From the NCBI RefSeq assembly GCF_000472925.1, contig NZ_AXAS01000009.1, positions 62,001-126,000 of the forward strand: a DNA stretch of 64,000 nt, written 5' to 3'. This stretch comes from Bradyrhizobium sp. Ec3.3. Its GTDB lineage: Bacteria > Pseudomonadota > Alphaproteobacteria > Rhizobiales > Xanthobacteraceae. The notes beneath the pieces are model-generated. The model did not search any database and was not told where the DNA came from. It saw nothing but the letters and a program-made list of their open reading frames with translations. Made by a program: the position numbers and the translations under genes. Every line of letters starts with the position of its first letter. Within the stretch, counting starts at the first letter, position 1. This document shows positions 57,111 through 64,000 of the stretch, piece after piece.

Positions 57111-57212
57111 CATCATTCCGGGGCGGTCCGCAGGACCGAACCCGGAATCTCGAGATTCTCTGGTGCGCAACGGCGCACCAGAGTTCGGCTCTTCGAGCCG
57201 CCCCGAAATGAC
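57111..57212. repeat. Palindromic repeat, family C, copy 3
   Basis: Between the aminotransferase and Mpo1-like genes. CATTCCGGGGCGG, AACCCGGAATCTCGAGATTCTC, GGTGCGCAACGGCGCACC and CCGCCCCGAAATGACGG, closely matching copy 2 at 31951. A second small hairpin (ATGCCCGGGACGAGCCCGGGCAT) follows at 57240-57263. Confidence 0.85.
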
Positions 57213-57307
57213 GGTACTCGAGGCAGCCCCCAAGACGTGGATGCCCGGGACGAGCCCGGGCATGACGCAACCTTTGGACATCGGAGTGGTTGGTGAGAGC
57301 CGCGCGC

Positions 57308-57967
57308 TCAGGCGTGCTGCTCGCTGAGCTCAGGCTCGGCGATGAAGCCCAGCGTGTGCTCGGGGACGAGATGCAGGCCCGGGTCCATCAGCTCGCCGCG
57401 CATGAGCGCGAGCGGCGCCTTGCGGTAGAGCATGAGGTCGTGGAACGGGTCGGTCAGGATCTTGGTCATCCAGACGAGGCCGGTCTCGACGTCGCGGATG
57501 AAGAACAGATGCACGGTGCGGAACAAGAGACCGCCGCCACCGACCACGAGCCAGATCTTGGCGACCTGCCGCACAAAGTCGCTCGCGCTGGCCCAGGGCG
57601 TGAACAGGCCGAACAGCGTCGGATCGGCGAACAGCACCAGCGGCGACAGGGCCCAAATCGCCATCAGCACCACCTTGCGCTGAAGGTTGTAGCCGACCTT
57701 GATCTCTTCCTTGTACTCGTGCGTCGCCTGGTTGATGTGGTCGTAATCGTGCGGCTCGAAGAAGAAGTGACCGGCCTGGCGCGAGGTCATCGAGACCAGC
57801 CAGCCGACCAGCGCCGAGATCATGGGATCGACGAACAGCCAGACATAAGCAAAGAGGAAGCTCAGCGCACTGACGAAGTGCAGGCTCTGATTGATGCGGC
57901 TGTGGTGATAGTAGCGGTGATCGTCCCAGCGCTGGATGCGCAGCTGCTCAAGGAATTCTTTGATCAT
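57308..57967 (-). CDS. Polytopic His-rich membrane protein, Mpo1/DUF962-like (tentative)
   Basis: A 219-residue integral membrane protein with about four membrane segments. A His-rich first part reads WDDHRYYHHSRINQSLHFVSA, followed by a membrane pair and the motif SRQAGHFFFEPHDYDH. The pattern YH...N...H...(helices)...Q.GH.F.E is reminiscent of DUF962/Mpo1 proteins, which include an iron-dependent dioxygenase of 2-hydroxy fatty acids. A second His set (LFRTVHLFFIRDVETGLVWM; DPFHDLMLY) follows. Start at 57967 has a strong Shine-Dalgarno (GGGGGA). It precedes a PmtA-like methyltransferase gene on the opposite end of the same strand run. Family assignment is tentative. Confidence 0.7.
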   Translation of the reverse strand: MIKEFLEQLRIQRWDDHRYYHHSRINQSLHFVSALSFLFAYVWLFVDPMISALVGWLVSMTSRQAGHFFFEPHDYDHINQATHEYKEEIKVGYNLQRKVVLMAIWALSPLVLFADPTLFGLFTPWASASDFVRQVAKIWLVVGGGGLLFRTVHLFFIRDVETGLVWMTKILTDPFHDLMLYRKAPLALMRGELMDPGLHLVPEHTLGFIAEPELSEQHA

Positions 57968-58092
57968 TCTTTCCCCCAAAAGGCTTCGGGTCAGGAAATA
58001 CAGGGATTCGATGTAGGGCGTGTGACATCATCATTTTGTCATGTGACGATGTGCGCGACGCGGTGACGCATGAACGCGTGGAGCCGTTTGGC

Positions 58093-58782
58093 TCAGGCCG
58101 CTTTGGCGACCTGAACTTTACGGAAGCGGACCAGCGAGAAATGGCCGAGCGGTGGAATCAGGCGGCGCTCGGCGAGCTCCATGCCATGCGCACTCGCGAG
58201 CCACTTCGCGTAGCGCGACCAGGCGAACTCGGCGGTGCGGAAGCCGAGGTGACGCACCACCGGCTGGAGTTTCTGCTCGATGAAGCGGCGCATGCCGGCG
58301 TCAGCGCTGACGCGGGTCAGGATGATCAATTCGCCGCCGGGACGCAGCACGCGGGCGAACTCGTCCAGCGCGACTTCCGGATTGGGCACGGCGGTGACGA
58401 CATATTGCGCCATCACGACGTCGAAAGAATTGTCGGGAAATTCGAGCTTTTCGGCGTCCATCACCGCGAGGCCCTCGACGTTTTTCAGCTTCAGCTCCGA
58501 GACGCGGCGGCGCGCCTTGTCGAGCATGGCCTCCGAGATATCGGTGCCGAAGATGCGGACGTTCGGCGCATACAGCGGCAGCGAGATGCCGGTGCCGACG
58601 CCGACCTCGAGCACGCGGCCGCCGAGCTTGTTGGTCGCCGATATCGCGGCCTGCCGGCCCTTGGCGAACACCCCGCCGAACACGAGGTCGTAGACCGGCG
58701 CCCACCGGTCATAAGCCTGCTCGACCGTGCCGCGGTCGAGGTCGAGCTGCTGCGACTCTTCAAACTTCATGATCTTGGCCAT
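58093..58782 (-). CDS. Phospholipid-type SAM methyltransferase, PmtA-like
   Basis: A 229-residue class I SAM methyltransferase. The SAM loop is RVLEVGVGTGISLPLYAP, followed by IFGTDISEAMLDKARRRV and VVMAQYVVTAVPNPEVALDEFARVLRPGGELIIL. The start EQAYDRWAPVYDLVFGGVFAKGR matches Rhodobacter-type phosphatidylethanolamine N-methyltransferases (PmtA) that make phosphatidylcholine; Bradyrhizobium is known to have several such enzymes. A menaquinone/ubiquinone UbiE-type role is a weaker alternative. Start at 58782 with Shine-Dalgarno GGGAC. The glycosyltransferase gene ends 33 bases upstream. Confidence 0.82.
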   Translation of the reverse strand: MAKIMKFEESQQLDLDRGTVEQAYDRWAPVYDLVFGGVFAKGRQAAISATNKLGGRVLEVGVGTGISLPLYAPNVRIFGTDISEAMLDKARRRVSELKLKNVEGLAVMDAEKLEFPDNSFDVVMAQYVVTAVPNPEVALDEFARVLRPGGELIILTRVSADAGMRRFIEQKLQPVVRHLGFRTAEFAWSRYAKWLASAHGMELAERRLIPPLGHFSLVRFRKVQVAKAA

Positions 58783-58815
58783 TAGCAAAGTCCCGTTTGG
58801 TTCAGATGTTCATGG

Positions 58816-59868
58816 TCAGCCGCGTACCGGCCGCCGCGCCATGACGGGCGTCGGACGCAGCGAGCGGCTGGGCTGGAGTGAGGTGAGATTGCCGACGAAC
58901 TGACGCGCACTGTTTTCCCAGGAGCGCGCCAGCGCGAAGTTGCGACAGGTCTCGCGCGACATGGTGAGCGCGCGCAGGCACGCGGCGCGCAGGTCATCGT
59001 CGATCGCGCCAATCGGATGATCGGCGATGACGTCCTTCGGACCGGTCACCGGAAACGCCGCAACCGGCGTGCCGCAGGCGAGCGCCTCGAGCTGCACCAC
59101 GCCGAAGGTGTCGGTGAGGCTCGGGAATACGAAGACGTCGGCGGCTGCGAGATGCGCGGTGAGATCGGCGCCCTTCTTCTCGCCGAGGAAGACAGCGCCG
59201 GGATACTTCTTCTCGAGCTGCGCCTTCTGCGGGCCATCGCCGACGACGACCTTGGTGCCGGGCAGATCGAGCGAGAGGAACGCGTCGAGATTCTTCTCCA
59301 CTGCGACCCGCCCCATCGCCATGAAGATCGGTCGCGGCAGGTCGATCGTGGCCGGACTATCGGGATGAAACAGCGTGGTGTCGACGCCGCGGGTCCAGAA
59401 GCCGAGCCGCTTGAAGCCGCGCTCGGAGAGCTCCTGCCGTAGCGACGGCGTCGCCACCATGGTCATGGCAGCGGCATCATGGAAGTGCCGCAGCACGGCG
59501 TAGCCGACGCTCACCGGAATGCCTGATCGCACCGAGACATATTCCGGGAAGCGCGTGGTGTAGGAGGTGGTGAAGGCAAGCCCGCGGCGGCGACAATAGG
59601 CGCGCGCCGCCCAGCCGATCGGGCCTTCGGTTGCGATGTGCAGCGCTTCCGGAGCCGTCGCCTCGATCCGCCGCGCGATCTCGCGGCCGCTCGGCAGCGC
59701 GATGCGCAGGCCCGGATAGGTCGGCAGCGGCAGCGACGGGAAGCCGTCCGGCGTCAGGAACTCGATCTCGACGTCGAGCGCCTTGGCGGCGGCGGCCAGC
59801 GAGGTCAGCGTCCGCACCACACCGTTAACCTGCGGATGCCAGGCGTCGGTCGCGATTAATACCCGCAT
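58816..59868 (-). CDS. GT4 glycosyltransferase (lipid or surface glycosylation)
   Basis: A 350-residue GT-B glycosyltransferase, family 4. N-terminal MRVLIATDAWHPQVNGVVRTL is the typical acceptor-domain start; YTTRFPEYVSVRSGIP, TRGVDTTLFHP and the donor-domain segment KKGADLTAHLAAADVFVFPSLTDTFGVVQLEALACGTPVAAFPV (with the E.F/E..A.G.PV motif) follow. Related alphaproteobacterial enzymes glycosylate diacylglycerol during phosphate limitation. Start at 59868; a longer frame to 59958 is rejected. Its position next to the PmtA-like gene suggests membrane-lipid remodelling. Confidence 0.85.
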   Translation of the reverse strand: MRVLIATDAWHPQVNGVVRTLTSLAAAAKALDVEIEFLTPDGFPSLPLPTYPGLRIALPSGREIARRIEATAPEALHIATEGPIGWAARAYCRRRGLAFTTSYTTRFPEYVSVRSGIPVSVGYAVLRHFHDAAAMTMVATPSLRQELSERGFKRLGFWTRGVDTTLFHPDSPATIDLPRPIFMAMGRVAVEKNLDAFLSLDLPGTKVVVGDGPQKAQLEKKYPGAVFLGEKKGADLTAHLAAADVFVFPSLTDTFGVVQLEALACGTPVAAFPVTGPKDVIADHPIGAIDDDLRAACLRALTMSRETCRNFALARSWENSARQFVGNLTSLQPSRSLRPTPVMARRPVRG

Positions 59869-60142
59869 GGGAAAATCCCGAGAGTTTGATGATTCTCGGC
59901 TTAGGACCATCAACGAAGGATATTTCAGGCGTGTGACGTCACAGAAGTGTCGGCCCACTGTTTTGTTCGTTAACGGGTCCGCATGGCCACGAAACTGTCA
60001 TGAAACAATCCTTTCCGCGACGAAACCGTTTTCGGTTTTCCGCGCAAACGTCCCGAAACTTTTCGCCGCTACGAGTTTAGGCAACGGAGCACCGGTAGCG
60101 GTGCCGCGGTGGTCAAAAACACCGACCAAACAGGGGCGATCA

Positions 60143-60862
60143 ATGTTCAATCTGGACACGTTCAAGACGTATTCGCGCGCCGTTGCCTTCGGTGCAGTTG
60201 CGATCTCCGCGATCGCGTTTGCCGGCCCGGCGCATGCCGCGCCCGTGCAGCTCTTCCCCTTCTTCGCGCCGCCGCCCGGCTTCGCCACGCCGCAGCCGCT
60301 GCAACCCTATCAGCCCTATCAGCCGGCGCCGTCCTATCAGACTGCACCGTCGGAAGATCAGGACAGCGTCGAGACGCCCGCCCGCTTTCGGCGCCAGGTC
60401 GTGAGCTATGCGACGCGCGAGGCGCCCGGCACCATCATCATCGATACGCCGAACACGTATCTCTACTACGTGCTCGGCAACGGCCAGGCCATGCGCTACG
60501 GCATCGGCGTCGGCCGTGACGGTTTCACCTGGTCCGGCGTCCAGTCGGTGACCAAGAAGGCCGAGTGGCCGGACTGGACCCCGCCGCCGGAAATGATTGC
60601 CCGCCAGCCTTATTTGCCGCGCCACATGGCCGGCGGTCCCGGCAACCCGCTGGGAGCCCGCGCCATGTATCTCGGCGGCACGGTCTACCGCATCCACGGC
60701 ACCAACGCCCCCGAGACGATCGGCAAGCACGTCTCCTCCGGCTGCATCCGCCTGACCAATCAAGACGTCACCGACCTCTACTCCCGCGTCAACGTCGGCA
60801 CCAAGGTCGTCGTGCTTCCGATGACCGACCGTCGCGCGGACCTCGGCAGCGCAACGCGCTAA
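60143..60862 (+). CDS. L,D-transpeptidase (YkuD domain)
   Basis: A 239-residue exported enzyme that forms 3-3 peptidoglycan cross-links or attaches proteins to the wall. Signal peptide (SRAVAFGAVAISAIAFAGPAHA), Pro/Gln-rich linker (FATPQPLQPYQPYQPAPS), then YkuD domain with the catalytic motif HGTNAPETIGKHVSSGCIRL (His and Cys). Start at 60143 has a Shine-Dalgarno AGGGGCG; a longer upstream frame is rejected. The 274-base gap before it (59869-60142) holds no gene and presumably the promoters for this gene and the divergent GT4 gene. Confidence 0.94.
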   Translation: MFNLDTFKTYSRAVAFGAVAISAIAFAGPAHAAPVQLFPFFAPPPGFATPQPLQPYQPYQPAPSYQTAPSEDQDSVETPARFRRQVVSYATREAPGTIIIDTPNTYLYYVLGNGQAMRYGIGVGRDGFTWSGVQSVTKKAEWPDWTPPPEMIARQPYLPRHMAGGPGNPLGARAMYLGGTVYRIHGTNAPETIGKHVSSGCIRLTNQDVTDLYSRVNVGTKVVVLPMTDRRADLGSATR

Positions 60863-60886
60863 GCGGCGAGACAAAAACGGCAATGC

Positions 60887-60921
60887 AAGCGGCTCCGGCA
60901 ACCTCGGGGCCGCTTTCGTTT
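60887..60921 (+). terminator. Terminator after the L,D-transpeptidase
   Basis: AAGCGGCTCCG and CGGGGCCGCTT pair (with one mismatch) around a GCAACCT loop, followed by TCGTTT. It lies 25 bases after the stop codon. Confidence 0.75.
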
Positions 60922-61028
60922 GCGCCGAAGATCGCGGCTTCCAAGCGTGCGCCGTCGTAGCCCGCATCGGCGGAGCGATATGCGGAGAGGCTCCCCGGGG
61001 TGTCGCTCCGCTCACCCGGGCGACAAGG

Positions 61029-62369
61029 TCAGCCGCCGAGCACGCGGTCGACCATCTGGCCGGAAAGGCCGAGATAGTTCGCGGGATCGCAGTGGCGGCG
61101 GATGGCATCGGCGCCGCCGAGCGCGGCCACGATCTCGGGAACGCCGGACAGGATGTCGGCGAGATCACCGCCGCCTTCGATCGCCTTGCGGCAGGCATCG
61201 TAGACGACGTCATGCGCATGCTGCCGGCCGAGCTTCGGCGCTGCGGCCATCATCACGGCTTCGGCGACGATGAGGCCGTGCGTCAGGCCGAGATTGGCGC
61301 GCATGCGATCCTCATGCACGACGAGGCCGGCCAGCATGAACTTCGCATTGGCAAGCGAGGACGCCGTGAGCAAAAAGCTCTCCGGCAGCGAGACCCATTC
61401 GAGATGCCAGGGACCGGTCGCGCGCTCGAAATCGTGGATCATGCCGTCGAGCATGGTCGCGACGTGCTGGCGCACGGCCTTGGCGGCGGCGAGCATCAGC
61501 TCGCTGGAGATCGGGTTGCGCTTCTGTGGCATGGTGGAAGACGCGCCGCGCCCATGCACGAAAGGCTCGGAGAGCTCGCCGAATTCGGTCGCGCACATCA
61601 GCATGACGTCGGTGGCGATCTTGCCGAGTGTGCCGGTGATGAGGCCGAGCAGCGTCACCGCTTCCGCAATGCCATCGCGCGCCACGTGCCAGGTGATCGG
61701 CGGCTGGTTGAGGCCGAGCTCCTCGCAGAACAGGCGTTGCATCTCGAGGCCGCCATCGCCAACCGAGGCGAGCGTGCCGGCCGCGCCGGAGAACTCACCA
61801 AGCAGGATGCGCGGCCGCGCCTGGTCGACACGCTCGATATGGCGGTCGATCGAGGACAGCCAGATCGCAACCTTGTAGCCGAACGTCACCGGCAGAGCCT
61901 GCTGCAGGTGCGTGCGACCGGCCATCGGCGTGTCGCGATGCCTGCGCGCGAGGTTGGCGAGAATCGCGCGCAGTTCCCTCAGGTCGCGCGCGACGATGTC
62001 GAGCGCGGCGCGGATCTGGAGCACGTTGGCGGTGTCCATGATGTCCTGGGTGGTCGCGCCCCAATGGACGTAACGGCCGGCCTCGCCGGCGGCCTCGGAG
62101 AGCTGATGCACCAGCGGCAGGATTGGATAGCCGACGATCTCGGTCTCGTGGCGGAGCTTGTCGAAGTCGAGCTTGATGCTGCGGGAGGCAGCATCGATCG
62201 CGGCCGCGGCATCCTTCGGCACGACGCCGGCACGGGCCTGGGCACGGGCGAGCGCAGCCTCGGCTTCCAGATAGCGGCCGACCAGCGCTTCATCCGAAAA
62301 CACCGCGCGCATCTCGGCGGTGCCAAACATGTCGCGGAACAGCGTGGAATCGAAGACGGTGCTCGCCAT
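61029..62369 (-). CDS. Fumarate-lyase superfamily enzyme (CMLE/adenylosuccinate-lyase-like)
   Basis: A 446-residue homotetrameric lyase of the aspartase/fumarase superfamily. The catalytic signature is GASSTMPQKRNPISSE; other conserved blocks are VHWGATTQDIMDTAN and AGRTHLQQALPVTFGYKVAIW. The sequence is closest, from memory, to 3-carboxy-cis,cis-muconate cycloisomerase (PcaB) and the AdsL-like relatives that many Bradyrhizobium genomes annotate as adenylosuccinate lyase family. The true substrate is unclear. No pca genes are visible nearby; the dienelactone hydrolase is divergently placed. Confidence 0.8.
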   Translation of the reverse strand: MASTVFDSTLFRDMFGTAEMRAVFSDEALVGRYLEAEAALARAQARAGVVPKDAAAAIDAASRSIKLDFDKLRHETEIVGYPILPLVHQLSEAAGEAGRYVHWGATTQDIMDTANVLQIRAALDIVARDLRELRAILANLARRHRDTPMAGRTHLQQALPVTFGYKVAIWLSSIDRHIERVDQARPRILLGEFSGAAGTLASVGDGGLEMQRLFCEELGLNQPPITWHVARDGIAEAVTLLGLITGTLGKIATDVMLMCATEFGELSEPFVHGRGASSTMPQKRNPISSELMLAAAKAVRQHVATMLDGMIHDFERATGPWHLEWVSLPESFLLTASSLANAKFMLAGLVVHEDRMRANLGLTHGLIVAEAVMMAAAPKLGRQHAHDVVYDACRKAIEGGGDLADILSGVPEIVAALGGADAIRRHCDPANYLGLSGQMVDRVLGG

Positions 62370-62498
62370 GGGTTTCCTTCATTATGTTCGTGCATGAACG
62401 TATGCATCAACATAGTGGCATCAAGCGAAACGAGCGACAATCAGAGGTTGCCTAGATGCAATCCGTATGGTCAGGTTTGTTCTACGAGGAGCATCAGG

Positions 62499-63227
62499 AT
62501 GAAAAAGACCGTTCTTGGCTATCGCGATCGCGCATCCGAGCTTCAGGGCATTCTCGTTACCGATGAGTCCGCCGCCAGCCGTCGTCCTGGCGTGGTACTG
62601 TTCCCCGACGCGCGCGGCATCGGCACGCATGCGATCGCGCGCGCCGAGCAACTGACCGCGCTTGGCTTTGTCGTGCTGGTGGGCGATCTCTATGGTGGCG
62701 GCAGGACGGCGCCGGACGTGCCGCAGGCGATCGAGCTGATGAACGGCCTGCGCGCCGATACCGCGCGCTGGCGCGAGCGGGCAGAGGCGGCACGGCTGGC
62801 GCTCGCCGGGCACAACACTGTCGACGCCACAAGGCTCGCGGCGATCGGTTATTGCTTCGGCGGCGGCACAGCACTGGAGCTGGCGCGGACCGGCGCCGAT
62901 CTTGCGGCCGTCGTCAGCTTTCATGGCGGTTTCCCCAGCGAGCGGCCGGAGGATGCCGCGAACATCAAGGCGAGAGTCCTGGTGTGTCACGGGGCCGCGG
63001 ACGCGCTGGTCTCGCTGACGCAGCTTGCGAATTTTGCGCGCGAAATGCGCACGACCAACGTCGACTGGCAGGCTCATGTCTATGGCGGCGCGGCCCATGG
63101 CTTCACCAATCCCGAGCTCATTGGTGAAAGCGTGCCGAACCACGCCTATCATGCCGACGCGGATCGCCGCTCCTGGGCCGCGATGCTCGACCTGTTCGAA
63201 GACGCCTTTGCAACGGCGATGCGTTGA
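62499..63227 (+). CDS. Dienelactone hydrolase family protein
   Basis: A 242-residue alpha/beta hydrolase. The nucleophile elbow is GYCFGGGTALEL with Cys as nucleophile, as in true dienelactone hydrolases, with Asp (CHGAADALVS) and His (GGAAHGFTNPE) completing the triad. Start at 62499 has a Shine-Dalgarno (AGGAGCATCAGG). A much longer open frame upstream is antisense to the lyase gene and is rejected. Next to the CMLE-like lyase gene (divergent, 130 bases), it may act in aromatic ring-cleavage product breakdown, but this is inference. Confidence 0.88.
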   Translation: MKKTVLGYRDRASELQGILVTDESAASRRPGVVLFPDARGIGTHAIARAEQLTALGFVVLVGDLYGGGRTAPDVPQAIELMNGLRADTARWRERAEAARLALAGHNTVDATRLAAIGYCFGGGTALELARTGADLAAVVSFHGGFPSERPEDAANIKARVLVCHGAADALVSLTQLANFAREMRTTNVDWQAHVYGGAAHGFTNPELIGESVPNHAYHADADRRSWAAMLDLFEDAFATAMR

Positions 63228-63246
63228 ATTGGAGGCGAAGCAGGAC

Positions 63247-63771
63247 ATGCCTTCAGCTGACCACAACACTGCCGCCGTCAGACTGCTCACGCCGGCGGAC
63301 GCGGCGAGTTATCGACAGATCAGGCTGGAGGCGCTCGAAGCGCATCCAGGGGCCTACTCCAGCGTGTTTGTGCGCGAGAGAGACATGGCGCTTTCCTGGT
63401 TCGAGGAGCGCCTCGAAGCCTCTGACGTTTTTGGCGCCTTCATCGAACAGGAGTTGTGCGGCGTCGCCGGCTTTCGCCGGCAAGACGGGACGAAGACCGT
63501 GCACAAGGCGATGCTCTGGGGCATGTATGTGCGGCCAGCGGCGCGCCGCTTCGGTGTGGGACGTCGCCTCGTCGACGCCGTCGTGGCGCATGCGGCGCAA
63601 CGGGTCGAACAGCTTCAATTGTCCGTCGTCAGCGACAACGAACCCGCCTTGCGTCTTTATGCCAGTGCCGGGTTCGTCGAATACGGCCGCGAACCGAAGG
63701 CGCTCAAGCAGGACGGCCGATATTTCGATGAGATCTTGATGAAGCTGTTTCTGGACGGGAGCAGCGGATGA
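63247..63771 (+). CDS. GNAT family N-acetyltransferase
   Basis: A 174-residue cytosolic acetyltransferase. The acetyl-CoA motif A is WGMYVRPAARRFGVGRRLVDAVVAHA (the R-x-x-G-x-G/A-type loop), followed by LQLSVVSDNEPALRLYASAGFVEYG. Start at 63247. The substrate is unknown. Its stop overlaps the start of the SMP-30-like gene (ATGA), so they form an operon. Confidence 0.9.
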   Translation: MPSADHNTAAVRLLTPADAASYRQIRLEALEAHPGAYSSVFVRERDMALSWFEERLEASDVFGAFIEQELCGVAGFRRQDGTKTVHKAMLWGMYVRPAARRFGVGRRLVDAVVAHAAQRVEQLQLSVVSDNEPALRLYASAGFVEYGREPKALKQDGRYFDEILMKLFLDGSSG

Positions 63772-64000
63772 ATGAACCGCAACCAAGAACCCTGCTCGAC
63801 GGCGGCAAGTATTTCGAGGCCCCGCGCTGGCATGCGGGGCGGCTCTGGTTCGTCGACTGCATGGCGCGCACCTTGCTCAGCATCGGCCCATCGGGCGACC
63901 GCACGGAACATGCCACCTTCGCCGACGACGTGCCTTGCGGCACGGGAGTTCTGCCTGATGGCAGGCTGGTGGTGCTGACCATGTTCCGCAAGCGCCTCCT
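63768..64000 (+). CDS. SMP-30/gluconolactonase-like protein, 5' part
   Basis: The first 77 codons of a gene that runs off the right window edge. The N-terminus reads MNEPQPRTLLDGGKYFEAPRWHAGRLWFVDCMARTLLSIGPSGDRTE and continues with GTGVLPDGRLVVL, matching SMP-30/LRE beta-propeller lactonases (the EAPRWH and DG-L-V words). The expected metal-binding residues of later blades are outside the window. It is translationally coupled to the GNAT gene by the ATGA overlap. Confidence 0.85.
   Translation, partial: MNEPQPRTLLDGGKYFEAPRWHAGRLWFVDCMARTLLSIGPSGDRTEHATFADDVPCGTGVLPDGRLVVLTMFRKRL

Noticed and set aside
61029..62369. Calling the lyase purB
   Set aside because: The signature GASSTMPQKRNP and overall sequence look closer to CMLE-type or AdsL-like paralogues than to the housekeeping adenylosuccinate lyase; the gene is not with purine genes.
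61092..62498. Long N-terminal extension (about 470 codons) upstream of the dienelactone hydrolase
   Set aside because: It runs antisense through the fumarate-lyase-family gene; the hydrolase family starts at the ATG at 62499, which has a ribosome-binding site.

Overview
The window is high-GC DNA with gene content and order typical of a Bradyrhizobium-like alphaproteobacterium. This assignment comes from the division/cell-wall cluster layout, the many short mosaic palindromic repeats (five families seen here) and the protein sequences. No rRNA, tRNA, CRISPR, prophage or insertion sequence was recognised.

Layout. (1) 1-4.5 kb: 3' end of prmA, a 60-codon hypothetical, a Xaa-Pro aminopeptidase and a Bcr/CflA-type drug exporter bracketed by two direct copies of one repeat. 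(2) 4.5-30.6 kb, all on the minus strand: a nearly complete dcw cluster, in transcription order rsmH-ftsL-ftsI-murE-murF-mraY-murD-ftsW-murG-murC-murB-ddl-ftsQ-ftsA-ftsZ, followed by lpxC, bamD, recN and ligA. It covers peptidoglycan precursor synthesis, septum assembly, lipid A commitment and outer-membrane assembly. No mraZ is seen upstream of rsmH. A cytosolic AmpD-type amidase gene diverges from the head of the cluster. (3) 32-34.2 kb: an ECF sigma factor of the ECF42 type with a C-terminal extension and two tandem DGPF/YCII proteins, each preceded by the same candidate promoter. (4) 34.26-34.69 kb: the RNase P RNA gene, with terminator. (5) 34.8-43 kb: alpha/beta hydrolase, DUF983 zinc-ribbon membrane protein, a divergent MocR-type regulator with a direct-repeat operator candidate, a TauE/SafE exporter, an O-antigen-ligase-like protein, a MATE pump and an ABC exporter. 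(6) 43-47 kb: an EmrAB-type efflux operon, divergent from a TetR regulator, with a perfect 21-bp palindrome between them.

(7) 47.1-48.9 kb: the most unusual stretch. A small protein gene overlaps (ATGA) a LanC/LanCL-like enzyme gene that keeps its Cys/Cys-His zinc site. Convergent to it are two tiny genes (28 and 29 codons), too short for normal gene calling, whose products share the ends TP[D/E]...AVGAW. (8) 49-54.5 kb: envelope or secreted proteins (extensin-like lipoprotein, a 27-residue membrane peptide, a small exported protein, a DUF2147 protein, a FecR-domain protein with a Gln/Pro/Gly-rich tail) and a Nudix hydrolase. (9) 54.5-59.9 kb: a membrane-lipid-flavoured group: phosphatidylserine decarboxylase, a class III aminotransferase with an N-terminal extension, a polytopic protein resembling Mpo1/DUF962, a PmtA-like methyltransferase and a GT4 glycosyltransferase. 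(10) 60-64 kb: L,D-transpeptidase, a fumarate-lyase-family enzyme, dienelactone hydrolase, GNAT acetyltransferase and the 5' end of an SMP-30/gluconolactonase gene running off the window.

Start sites were chosen by family alignment from memory, Shine-Dalgarno placement and exclusion of extensions that merely run through neighbouring genes. All family names rest on motif recognition without database searches.
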